From CAZERT01 sp964630015 (GTDB lineage Bacteria; Patescibacteriota; Microgenomatia; UBA10105; UBA927): a stretch of 9,474 nucleotides of DNA. Shown here one piece after another: positions 1 to 6,944 of this stretch. The notes below the pieces were generated by a model. The model saw nothing but the letters and a program-made list of their open reading frames with translations. It searched no databases and was not told the origin of the DNA. Every line of letters starts with the position of its first letter. The first letter of the stretch is position 1. The position numbers and the translations under genes were made by a program. The DNA is taken from NCBI GenBank assembly GCA_964630015.1, contig CAZVTJ010000036.1, forward strand, positions 1-9,474. Direction: 5' to 3'.

Positions 1-291
1 CCTGCACTCCATATCATGGCAATGCCGCCAATGGATCAGCTTTTCGATAACATAAAACAGAAGAAACGAAACCAGCACAGTCGGAAACAACACGTCCGGA
101 GCTAAATACCGTGCTGCCTCCGGAAGCAGGTGGATGAATGCGGTTCCAAGCAGCACTCCGCCGGAAAGCGACATGAGAAACAAAATCACCTTCCCGACAT
201 GTTTATCCGAGAGCGGAACCAGCGACAGCAAAATATATGATCCGATACTCAGGAGTCCGTTTGCGATGATGGTAAAAAGGAGCGCTTCCAT
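1..291 (-). CDS. ZIP-family metal cation transporter, N-terminal part (cut by window edge)
   Basis: The reading frame is open from ATG at 291 down to base 1, giving 97 residues; the rest lies outside the window. Three hydrophobic segments are visible at about residues 3-27, 34-57 and 68-84. The second ends in FIHLLPEA (52-59) and the third runs into EKLIHWRHCHD (83-93). Both are typical of the first half of ZIP (ZupT/Zrt-Irt-like) transporters, which move zinc, iron or related divalent metals into the cytoplasm. The metal-binding helices 4 and 5 are not covered, so substrate and activity cannot be judged. An exact TATAAT lies 22 bases upstream, and a weak GGGA precedes the ATG, so a short leader is likely. 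It follows the exonuclease gene on the same strand after 58 bases but appears to have its own promoter. Confidence 0.85.
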   Translation of the reverse strand, partial: MEALLFTIIANGLLSIGSYILLSLVPLSDKHVGKVILFLMSLSGGVLLGTAFIHLLPEAARYLAPDVLFPTVLVSFLLFYVIEKLIHWRHCHDMECR

Positions 292-313
292 ACATTCCCG
301 TTTCGATGAAGGA

Positions 314-319
314 ATTATA
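314..319 (-). promoter_or_regulatory. -10 box (TATAAT) for the ZIP transporter gene
   Basis: The minus strand reads TATAAT with 22 bases to the ATG at 291. A start site about seven bases downstream would leave a leader of about 16 bases, containing GGGA as a possible weak ribosome-binding site. No -35 hexamer is recognisable. This is the only one of the five TATAAT boxes in the window that does not sit immediately against a start codon. Confidence 0.6.
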
Positions 320-349
320 CCCTATTTGCGCCCCACCATACGGAGAGGT

Positions 350-976
350 TTATAACAGTGAAATTTGGGGAGATGGTTTTGGAGCTTCAGGATAGGAAAA
401 ATCAACTTCAACAATCGTTTTGTTGTTCCATTTGTCCACATACCGGAGATAGTTATTCTTCATCCCGAAGTCATACAGGTCACGGGTCAGGAACACATCC
501 GCCTCACAGTACTTTTGCAGCTTCTCCAGGCTTTGCCCGTCTCGCTTTGTCCAGTACAACACCGCATTTGTCCCGACATCGGTTTTGGTCGCGCCAAGTG
601 TTTCCGTAGCAAGTGCGTTCAGGGATAATTTCCTGCCGAGACGGTTTTTAACGATATCCATGATGTCAAAGTGGTTGAGTTTGGCAAATGTCTTCCCGTG
701 GTATGGAACCAGCGCCGGAACATCAAAATGCAGACTGTTGAATCCGATAATCCGGTCCGCTTCGGAAAATATGGGAAGCGATAGGGCAATATCGGGTGTT
801 ATCCCCGCTTCCTTATCCCAGTAACTTACCATTTCACCGCTTATTTCCTCATGGGCGCTGTTTAACACCCTGCGATACACGGACATCACGGAGATCCCCA
901 GATCACCCGGATCATCCGTTTGGATATCGGAAAACAACCGTTTCGTTTCGACATCGAAAATGACTTCAACAATCAT
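350..976 (-). CDS. DEDDy-type 3'-5' exonuclease / RNase H-like protein
   Basis: This 208-residue protein is a stand-alone RNase H-fold exonuclease domain. Three DEDD motifs are visible: FDVET near the N terminus (D8, E10), GFNSLHFD (N80, D85), and YCEAD (Y156, D160), which has the Y-x3-D spacing of the DEDDy subgroup. Such proteins remove nucleotides from 3' ends of DNA or RNA using two metal ions. The fold resembles the YprB/RNase_H_2 group, but which nucleic acid it acts on cannot be told. No signal peptide or membrane segment is present. The ATG at 976 lacks a Shine-Dalgarno sequence. The gene lies 52 bases after the 5'-nucleotidase gene on the same strand, with a small hairpin between them, so the two may be co-transcribed. 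The C-terminal tail (about 192-208) is proline-rich and probably disordered. Confidence 0.8.
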   Translation of the reverse strand: MIVEVIFDVETKRLFSDIQTDDPGDLGISVMSVYRRVLNSAHEEISGEMVSYWDKEAGITPDIALSLPIFSEADRIIGFNSLHFDVPALVPYHGKTFAKLNHFDIMDIVKNRLGRKLSLNALATETLGATKTDVGTNAVLYWTKRDGQSLEKLQKYCEADVFLTRDLYDFGMKNNYLRYVDKWNNKTIVEVDFSYPEAPKPSPQISLL

Positions 977-994
977 AATTGTTTATCCAATCAC

Positions 995-1014
995 ATTGGC
1001 ACCCTTTTGCCAAT
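995..1014. repeat. 7-bp inverted repeat between the nucleotidase and exonuclease genes
   Basis: ATTGGCA at 995-1001 pairs perfectly with TGCCAAT at 1008-1014 around a six-base loop. It starts 15 bases beyond the end of the 5'-nucleotidase gene and 19 bases before the exonuclease start. No T-run follows on the minus strand, so it is a poor intrinsic terminator. It could instead be an operator or an mRNA processing or stability element; its function is unknown. Confidence 0.4.
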
Positions 1015-1028
1015 CCCCGAATTTTTCC

Positions 1029-2495
1029 TTACGGCTTTGTGAGGTAGATAAGCCGGCCAATCGTTGGGGGGCAACTGTGCTGATGACTCCGGAGATATTC
1101 CTCCAGCACATCATATGCGGATGTCGTAATGACTGCATGATGCACGCAGAGTTCATCTTCCCCAATGCCCAAATTTTTTAAAGCATTTGCCTTGTGATAT
1201 CCCTGGAGCGCAAGCGTGTAGGAAAGCTCATCAACAACCGGCACCCCACGGATCAGAAGCGATACAAGTTTTTGGTTTTGATCGTCATAGATGGCCTTCA
1301 CATGGTGGTTTACCTGATAACACTCACCCTCTCCGGTACGGTTATCTTTGCGCATGATGTGGGAAAATATTTTCCGCAGCTGTCTTCCGCTCACCGTGCA
1401 CCGGATGACACAATCATCAAACGGAAAACAGGTTTTTAAATCCATCAGTGTTACCACCGGACCCAGGGATTTGCTCCTGATCGACCCGCTTCCCACCAGC
1501 ATCACGTCACATGCGGCAACACCGGCAAAAATATCGGCAATAAAATCCCCAAGTTGTGTCTCCTCTTCCCGCTTCGGATGTGCCATGACATCCGTGAATT
1601 TCGTAATCACACTGGCATACTTCCGGTTTACCGGATCGGCAAATGATGCAATGAATGTTTCCAGTGCCCGATCCGGCATACAAATATCGCTGGTTATGGG
1701 AACCAGCTGCCAGGTGTAGGAAACAATTGCGTTCGTATCGTCATCGACAACAATATCCATCCTTCCGATCTGATTGGTGCTGGTTCCCGCCTGGACAATC
1801 GGAATACCGTTTACCACCTCCGGCTTTTCAAGAACCGTATGGGAATGACCGCCGATAATCAAATCTACCCCCCATGCAGGATCAAGCATTGCCGCCAGCT
1901 GTTTGTCGCTGTCAAACCCGATGTGGGTAAGCAGTACCGTACAATCGATATCATCATCCTTATAGACATTGATGATTCTTCCCACTTCCGCTGTTGCTTC
2001 CTCCAGGGAAATAAAACTTCCGACCAGTGAATCCAGCTTGATGGAATCGATCACCTTATCCGTAATAATGCCGGTAAACAGGAAATCAAACCCATCTTTT
2101 TTAATAATGACAAATGGCCGCATCAGGCGTTTATGGAATTGCTTGATGTACAGATTTGCATTCACGATTGGAAAATTCGCCATTTTTTCCAGGAAAAGAA
2201 GATGCGGAAGCCCGTAATCGAATTCGTGATTCCCCAGCGTTACGACATCAGGGGCAAGATAATTCATGATTTCAATCGTCGATATACCCTTGTATTCGCT
2301 GTCGATCAGCGACCCCTGCACCATGTCGCCGGAGATAACATACAACACATTCTGTTCTTCTTTCCGTACCTTATTTATATAACCGGAAAGAAGCGCCAAA
2401 CCGCCGATTGCCCGTTGTCTGTCCGTGCCCGTTTCGGCCAAAAAATCACCATGCATGTCATTACTGTGGAGAATCGTGAACTTTTTGGTATTCAT
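1029..2495 (-). CDS. Cytoplasmic 5'-nucleotidase-family metallophosphatase (UshA/YunD-like)
   Basis: This 488-residue protein has the two-domain build of the 5'-nucleotidase family. The N-terminal metallophosphoesterase domain shows all metal-ligand motifs: HSNDMHG (D13, H15), SGDMVQGS (D57), LGNHEFD (N89, H90), THIGFD (H191) and GGHSH (H217, H219). The C-terminal substrate domain starts near residue 310, with TQLGDFIADIF at 313-323 and GSGSIR at 335-340 where most relatives have NGGxR. Family members hydrolyse nucleoside monophosphates, UDP-sugars or NAD; the substrate here is unknown. There is no signal peptide (the start is MNTKKFTILH), unlike periplasmic UshA, so it probably works in the cytoplasm like Bacillus YunD. 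TATAAT lies seven bases before the ATG, indicating a leaderless transcript. It is divergent from the GH130 genes and upstream of the exonuclease gene. Confidence 0.88.
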   Translation of the reverse strand: MNTKKFTILHSNDMHGDFLAETGTDRQRAIGGLALLSGYINKVRKEEQNVLYVISGDMVQGSLIDSEYKGISTIEIMNYLAPDVVTLGNHEFDYGLPHLLFLEKMANFPIVNANLYIKQFHKRLMRPFVIIKKDGFDFLFTGIITDKVIDSIKLDSLVGSFISLEEATAEVGRIINVYKDDDIDCTVLLTHIGFDSDKQLAAMLDPAWGVDLIIGGHSHTVLEKPEVVNGIPIVQAGTSTNQIGRMDIVVDDDTNAIVSYTWQLVPITSDICMPDRALETFIASFADPVNRKYASVITKFTDVMAHPKREEETQLGDFIADIFAGVAACDVMLVGSGSIRSKSLGPVVTLMDLKTCFPFDDCVIRCTVSGRQLRKIFSHIMRKDNRTGEGECYQVNHHVKAIYDDQNQKLVSLLIRGVPVVDELSYTLALQGYHKANALKNLGIGEDELCVHHAVITTSAYDVLEEYLRSHQHSCPPTIGRLIYLTKP

Positions 2496-2502
2496 ACTTG
2501 GT

Positions 2503-2508
2503 ATTATA
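2503..2508 (-). promoter_or_regulatory. -10 box (TATAAT) of a leaderless promoter for the 5'-nucleotidase gene
   Basis: The minus strand reads TATAAT, then ACCAAGT, then the ATG at 2495. With the usual spacing of about seven bases, transcription would begin at or next to the A of the start codon. No -35 hexamer is visible at 16-18 bases upstream. Confidence 0.7.
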
Positions 2509-2611
2509 TGCCAAAATTCTGTCCCATATTATTTTACAGCTTGCATTTTTTTACCTGGTACACCAATATAAATATACGGCGTTTTTAGAGCGCTCATTTT
2601 TCGGTTAATAT

Positions 2612-2616
2612 AAGGA
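2612..2616 (+). promoter_or_regulatory. Likely ribosome-binding site of the first GH130 gene
   Basis: AAGGA stands 11 bases before the ATG at 2628, slightly far but the best Shine-Dalgarno candidate. A TATACT at 2621-2626 is only one base from the ATG, too close to be a -10 box for this start. Possible -10 boxes further upstream are TAATAT at 2606-2611 and TATAAA at 2567-2572; neither can be chosen from sequence alone. This gene therefore seems to be expressed differently from its leaderless neighbours. Confidence 0.4.
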
Positions 2617-2627
2617 ATCATATACTA

Positions 2628-4499
2628 ATGACACATCCGCTGCCCCAAATCAAAAATGGCATAATCCCCTTAGGAAGTTATTCGACCGGCTCAACGGTCT
2701 ATTTATATGTCCTGAAATTCCGCGATGGCTTACCCACGGCAACGATAGACAAAAGCAGTGACGGAGTAACATTCGTTCCCAGCGGGGAAGGATTTGCCAT
2801 CAAAACCCCCTTTGGGGAAGAAGACCTGACAAAATGCTCCAACTTCCGTATCTCTCATATCGATTCCCGCTACACACTCACGTATATCATCAACCCCAAC
2901 CAGCAGGCACATGTCTGTCTGGCGGTATCGGATGATCTAAAAACATGGACAAAACTCGGAAAAATTCTGGCAAGTCCGGAAACGGCAATGGTCGTTCCCG
3001 ATACGAAGGTTAATGACCAGTATGTATTAATCTCTGGCGAAAAATCCATTAAAGTATCCTTTTCCAAAGACCTCAAACACTGGGCTCCGGCAAAAAATCC
3101 GATTATCGCAAAAACACCCGATCATTTCGATAACGCATTTTTAAAAGTCGCAACGGTCAAAAAAACTGCCGACGGTATTATCATCCTTTACTACGTCAAA
3201 CGGACCGAACATGGTAACCATTATTACGCCATCAATACCGCGCTTGTCGACTCATCCGACCCGACAAAACTCATCTGGAACTCAAAATTCACGATCTGGG
3301 AACAGACCGATCATTGGACGGAAAAATCAGTCCATCCTGTCGGTATTTCGGAAATCGGCGATTCACTCCTTTCGTTCTGGGGATCGGAAAATACCGTCTT
3401 TACCATCCTTCATACACCAATTAAAAAAGTTCTATCCGACAGGAAAAATATTTCCTTCCTGTTTTTAAAACGTATTAAGGAAAACCCTATTTTAAAGCCG
3501 ATTGTCGAACATTTTTGGGAATCAAAGGCTGTCTTTAATCCAGCGGCCATCTATGAAGGCGGAAAAGTCCATCTTGTCTACCGGGCAATCGGCGACCATG
3601 ACCGGTCTATGCTTGGGTATGCCAGCAGCAGTGATGGTACACACATTGATGAACGGCTTCCCGACCCATGCTATGTTCCGACAGAACCCTTTGAGGGTAA
3701 TGCACCGTCCATGATTGCTATCCCTGATGGTATGACTGCCGGCAATTACATTTCAGGCGGGGGTGGCGCTGGTGGCGTTGAAGATCCACGTCTTACCAAA
3801 ATCGATGACACGCTCTATATGACGTATGTCGCCTACGATGGCTGGACAGGTCCGAGGGTAGCCCTAACATCCATTAAAACAAAAGATTTCCTGGAAAAGA
3901 AATGGACATGGGCAAAACCGGTACTTATCTCTCCGCCCGGAGTTATCGATAAAAATTGTGTCCTGTTCCCGGAAAAAATAAACGGAAAGTACGTGATGTA
4001 TCACCGAATCTACCCGAATATGCTTGTTGATTACCTGGATGATCTTGATTTTGATGGCGAAACGAAGTTCCTCAAATACAAAGGTGATGCCATCATCCCG
4101 CCCCGCCGAACAAGCTGGGATTCAAGAAAAATCGGAGCCGGAGCACCACCGATCAAAACACCCTATGGGTGGTTGACAATTTACCATTCTGTCGGCGATC
4201 AGGATCCGTCACGATATAAAATGGGGGCAATGCTGGCAGACCTTACCGATCCAACCAAAATTCTATACAGGTCACGAAATCCAATCCTTGAACCAAACGC
4301 AATCTACGAAAATGAAGGGATGAAATATGGTGTTGCCTACCCATGCGGTGCAACGCAGGTTGGCGATGACTTGTTTGTCTATTATGGCGGCGCTGACATG
4401 GTTGTCTGTGCAGCGCGGGCAAACATGAACGAATTCCTGTCCGAACTTATAAGCGGCGGCACCATGCATCTTACGCCAGCACAACTTTCTACCCGCTAA
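2628..4499 (+). CDS. GH130-like double-propeller protein A: degenerate N-terminal half, intact C-terminal half
   Basis: This 623-residue protein has no signal peptide and is probably cytoplasmic. Residues about 283-605 form a canonical GH130 five-bladed propeller: VYRA (317-320), a glycine-rich loop into GVEDPR with the expected catalytic Asp D386, GPR (408-410), FPEK (447-450), YHR (458-460) and IYH (518-520). GH130 enzymes cleave beta-mannosides, many by phosphorolysis releasing alpha-mannose 1-phosphate. Residues about 1-270 align to the same fold but have lost the pocket: EDPR became SNFR (71-74), FPEK became VPDT (123-126) and IYH became LYY (187-189). The scaffold pieces SSDG (43-46) and DPTK (211-214) are kept. 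The N-terminal half is therefore probably structural, regulatory or sugar-binding. Gene B starts three bases downstream, so the two are almost certainly one operon. The exact substrate cannot be assigned. Confidence 0.85.
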   Translation: MTHPLPQIKNGIIPLGSYSTGSTVYLYVLKFRDGLPTATIDKSSDGVTFVPSGEGFAIKTPFGEEDLTKCSNFRISHIDSRYTLTYIINPNQQAHVCLAVSDDLKTWTKLGKILASPETAMVVPDTKVNDQYVLISGEKSIKVSFSKDLKHWAPAKNPIIAKTPDHFDNAFLKVATVKKTADGIIILYYVKRTEHGNHYYAINTALVDSSDPTKLIWNSKFTIWEQTDHWTEKSVHPVGISEIGDSLLSFWGSENTVFTILHTPIKKVLSDRKNISFLFLKRIKENPILKPIVEHFWESKAVFNPAAIYEGGKVHLVYRAIGDHDRSMLGYASSSDGTHIDERLPDPCYVPTEPFEGNAPSMIAIPDGMTAGNYISGGGGAGGVEDPRLTKIDDTLYMTYVAYDGWTGPRVALTSIKTKDFLEKKWTWAKPVLISPPGVIDKNCVLFPEKINGKYVMYHRIYPNMLVDYLDDLDFDGETKFLKYKGDAIIPPRRTSWDSRKIGAGAPPIKTPYGWLTIYHSVGDQDPSRYKMGAMLADLTDPTKILYRSRNPILEPNAIYENEGMKYGVAYPCGATQVGDDLFVYYGGADMVVCAARANMNEFLSELISGGTMHLTPAQLSTR

Positions 4500-6428
4500 C
4501 CCATGATTGTCGTGAAGCGCCACCAGCTCAACCCAATCTTTACACAAGACCCCGCAAATGAGTGGGAAAAGGAAGGTGCATTTAACGGGTGTGTACTAAA
4601 AGAAAACGACACGTCCTATCATATGGTGTACCGCGCTTTTGCTGCGCCAACCCGATGGGCAAATGCACAAATCAATATTTCTTCCGTTGGATATGCCCAT
4701 AGTTCGGATGGTATCCGGTTTGATTCACGAAAACAGCTCATTACACCAGAATATGATTGGGAGCGGTTTGGGTGCGAAGACCCAAGAATTACCAAAATTG
4801 GCGATACCTACTACATTTTTTATACCGCTCTCTCCATGTACCCGTTCGGTGCTCAGGGGATAAAAGTTGCCGTTGCTACAACAAAAAATCTTGACCATAT
4901 AGAACACAAATACCCTGTCACGCCATTTAATGCAAAGGCGATGTCCCTATTCCCGGAAAAGATTAACGGAAAATTTACGGCAATTTTGACAGCCCACACC
5001 GACCTTCCGCCGTCAAAAATCAGCATTGCAACGTTTGAACAAGAAGAAGATATTTGGTCTCCCCACTATTGGAAGGAATGGTATGCACATCTTGATGATC
5101 ATGTTGTACCACTTCAGCGGACAATGGACGATCATATCGAAATCGGTGCGCCTCCGGTAAAAACAGAACAAGGATGGGTCATTATCTATTGCTATATCCA
5201 TAATTACGTCAAAGGTGATAGGGTGTTTGGCATTGAAGGAGCCCTCCTTGACCTGAAAGACCCGCAAAAAGTTATTGGACGGACAAAAGAACCGCTCTTG
5301 GTTCCGGAAAAATCGTATGAGCTTAAGGGTATTGTTCCTGGTGTCATATTCCCGACCGGCGCAGTAGCGGAGGGAAACGCCCTGAATATTTATTATGGTG
5401 CTGCAGATACAACCGTTTGTATTGCCAGTGTATCCCTTGATCGTCTTACGGAAGTGATGGAATACCCACCGGAAGAAAACCACTCGGAACATATCCGGCT
5501 GGAACGGTATGATGGAAATCCGATTCTCCTTCCTATTGAAGGCAATCCTTGGGAAACAAAACTCACGTTTAATCCAACAGCCGTATATGACGACAATAAA
5601 GTCCACATCCTCTATCGTGCTATGGGAAACGATGATACGTCTGTCATGGGATATGCATCATCGCGGGATGGATTTCATTTGGATGAACGGCTCGATTACC
5701 CCATTTATAAACCCAGAGAGCCTTTTGAATTAAAATATCACCCTGGGAATTCCGGTGCCGAAGATCCTCGGATTACCAGAATCGGTGATACGTATTATGT
5801 GTGTTACTGCGCCTATGACGGAAACAACCCGCCTCGGTGCGCGCTCACAACAATAGCAGTCAATGATTTCCTTGCTAAAAGATGGAATTTTACCAAACCG
5901 GTTCTGATGTCTCCACCGGGTATGGATGATAAAGACCACTGTATTTTTCCGGAAAAAATCCGGGGAAAATATGCAGTCATTCACCGCTTTAATCCCCATA
6001 TGTGGATCGACTATATCGACGATCTTTCTTTTTCCAACGGAACATATATCGGCGGGGAAATCATGATGTCTCCATCGGTTTTCGGATGGGATAATCTTAA
6101 AATCGGTCTTGGTGGAACTCCCATCAAAACGGAACGGGGGTGGGTCATTATTTATCACGGAATTTCCAAGACCGATCTTATGTACCGACTTGGCGCAATC
6201 CTCGTTGATCTGGAAAATCCATCCCTTATTATCGGTAAACTTCCCTATCCGATCCTTGAACCGGAAATGCCCTATGAAACAAGTGGTGCAAGACCCGGAA
6301 CCGTCTTTGCTTGTGGTAACGTTGTCATTAATGGAGAACTTATTGTGTATTACGGAGCCGGTGATTCTGTATCCGGAGTTGCATCAACACCTTTCCAGCC
6401 ACTGGTAGATGCTCTTGTCCATTCGGCG
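2628..6428 (+). repeat. Four successive GH130-type propeller units across two genes
   Basis: The approximate unit boundaries are 2628-3452 (degenerate), 3474-4442, 4503-5462 and 5496-6407. The repeat is visible at protein level: each unit has, in order, an SDG turn, the EDPR position, the FPEK position, the YH position and a final GD-x-L-x-x-(Y/W)(Y/W)G strand. At DNA level the units are well diverged, with no long identical blocks, so the duplications are old. Confidence 0.75.
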
Positions 6429-6431
6429 TAA
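4503..6431 (+). CDS. GH130-like double-propeller protein B: two tandem GH130 domains
   Basis: This 642-residue protein, again without a signal peptide, has two GH130 propellers joined by an acidic linker near 318-332. The N-terminal unit (about 1-317) has CEDPR (91-95, catalytic D93) and FPEK (150-153). It lacks the His-Arg pair after FPEK, reads YC (229-230) instead of YH, and has GIK where sister domains have PPR. The C-terminal unit (about 333-635) has the full set: YRA (371-373), AEDPR (419-423, D421), PPR (443-445), FPEK (482-485), HR (494-495) and YH (551-552). The C-terminal unit resembles the C-terminal propeller of protein A more than its own N-terminal unit. No Shine-Dalgarno sequence precedes the ATG; with a three-base gap after the upstream stop, translation probably depends on ribosomes finishing gene A. 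The likely role is cleavage of mannosides; substrate and mechanism are unproven. Confidence 0.87.
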   Translation: MIVVKRHQLNPIFTQDPANEWEKEGAFNGCVLKENDTSYHMVYRAFAAPTRWANAQINISSVGYAHSSDGIRFDSRKQLITPEYDWERFGCEDPRITKIGDTYYIFYTALSMYPFGAQGIKVAVATTKNLDHIEHKYPVTPFNAKAMSLFPEKINGKFTAILTAHTDLPPSKISIATFEQEEDIWSPHYWKEWYAHLDDHVVPLQRTMDDHIEIGAPPVKTEQGWVIIYCYIHNYVKGDRVFGIEGALLDLKDPQKVIGRTKEPLLVPEKSYELKGIVPGVIFPTGAVAEGNALNIYYGAADTTVCIASVSLDRLTEVMEYPPEENHSEHIRLERYDGNPILLPIEGNPWETKLTFNPTAVYDDNKVHILYRAMGNDDTSVMGYASSRDGFHLDERLDYPIYKPREPFELKYHPGNSGAEDPRITRIGDTYYVCYCAYDGNNPPRCALTTIAVNDFLAKRWNFTKPVLMSPPGMDDKDHCIFPEKIRGKYAVIHRFNPHMWIDYIDDLSFSNGTYIGGEIMMSPSVFGWDNLKIGLGGTPIKTERGWVIIYHGISKTDLMYRLGAILVDLENPSLIIGKLPYPILEPEMPYETSGARPGTVFACGNVVINGELIVYYGAGDSVSGVASTPFQPLVDALVHSA

Positions 6432-6801
6432 TAGCTCCAATTCCTAACGATCTTCATCTGCCTGTATTATCCGTACCCATTCAATCCCTCAATGATTTTC
6501 ACTCTCCATTTCCAAGCGCTAAATATACGAATTCCATCAGAAAAAAATAGTATTCACTATAACAAACGGATAACTCCTGTAGTATTTTTTACCATGCATA
6601 TTCCAGAATATTGATAACGATAATCATACGTCTTTCATTTATCCATTATCATCGTATTTAATCTTTCAATAAAGGCTTCTTGGTAAATAATTTTCTTTTT
6701 ATCGAATACTATTTGTATACAGTAATATTAGGAACATCTGGATTCCTTCAATACGTGATTTTCCAAAACAATCCATTCCTATAAAAAAGGAAAAAGACAC
6801 T

Positions 6802-6888
6802 ATATTCCCCCAGTGCTCATACGATAATTTCAATGCGTCATATCTTTGGGAATATTAGCGCATTCCAATCTATAGAGTTTATCGTATG
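6802..6888. other. Interleaved inverted repeats; possible structured RNA or protein-binding site
   Basis: CATACGATAA (6818-6827) is perfectly complementary to TTATCGTATG (6879-6888). ATATTCCC (6802-6809) is complementary to GGGAATAT (6848-6855). Inside, AATGCG (6832-6837) is complementary to CGCATT (6859-6864). The first two pairings cross each other, as in a pseudoknot or two alternative folds. No promoter can be tied to it firmly, and the strand is unknown. In AT-rich DNA some of this could be chance. Confidence 0.3.
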
Positions 6889-6921
6889 GAGAGATACGAA
6901 GAAGAGAAAGAAAACGGCAAA

Positions 6922-6941
6922 GACTGAAAAAATCAGCAGTC
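6922..6941 (-). terminator. Probable weak terminator of the gmd-gpmA transcript
   Basis: Four bases after the gpmA stop codon, the minus strand reads GACTG, a ten-base loop ending in six T, then CAGTC followed by a T-rich stretch (TTTGCCGTTTTCTTT). An alternative nested stem is CTGA/TCAG. The stem is short, so termination may be partial. Confidence 0.45.
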
Positions 6942-6944
6942 ACC

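Larger units (their letters stand above)
6432..6944. other. 513-base AT-rich non-coding stretch between convergent genes
   Basis: No reading frame, tRNA or CRISPR-like repeat is recognisable here. The stretch is visibly more AT-rich than the flanking genes. It holds five copies of ATACGA or its complement (6525-6530, 6652-6657, 6819-6824, 6882-6887, 6894-6899). It also has two short hairpins with AGGAA/TTCCT arms (6730-6747, 6776-6792), an interleaved pair of inverted repeats (6802-6888), and a probable terminator for gpmA at its right end. No convincing rho-independent terminator for the GH130 operon was found after 6431. Confidence 0.6.

Noticed and set aside
2133..2588. 151-residue plus-strand open frame opposite the 5'-nucleotidase
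   Set aside because: It overlaps the conserved metallophosphatase motifs on the other strand and the divergent promoter region; its translation resembles no protein family.
2621..2626. TATACT just before the first GH130 gene as a leaderless -10 box
   Set aside because: Only one base separates it from the ATG, so transcription would begin inside the coding region; no alternative start fits downstream.
4440..4560. Possibility that GH130 genes A and B are one gene split by a frameshift or nonsense mutation
   Set aside because: Protein A ends after a complete propeller with its own tail, and protein B starts at a normal first blade, so nothing is missing at the junction.
5013..5606. 197-residue open frame on the minus strand inside GH130 gene B
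   Set aside because: It is fully antisense to a clear propeller domain, rich in Phe, Ile, Cys and Arg in no domain-like pattern, and has no promoter or ribosome-binding site.
6541..6590. A-run and T-run flanking about 37 bases as a bidirectional terminator after the GH130 operon
   Set aside because: The arms mismatch at the inner positions (AAAAAATAGTA against AAAAAATACTA), contain no GC pairs and enclose a long loop; the pairing is too weak to call.
6432..6944. tRNA, CRISPR array or insertion-sequence remnant in the long intergenic region
   Set aside because: No T-arm motif, no regularly spaced repeats, and no transposase fragment or terminal repeats with target duplication were found.
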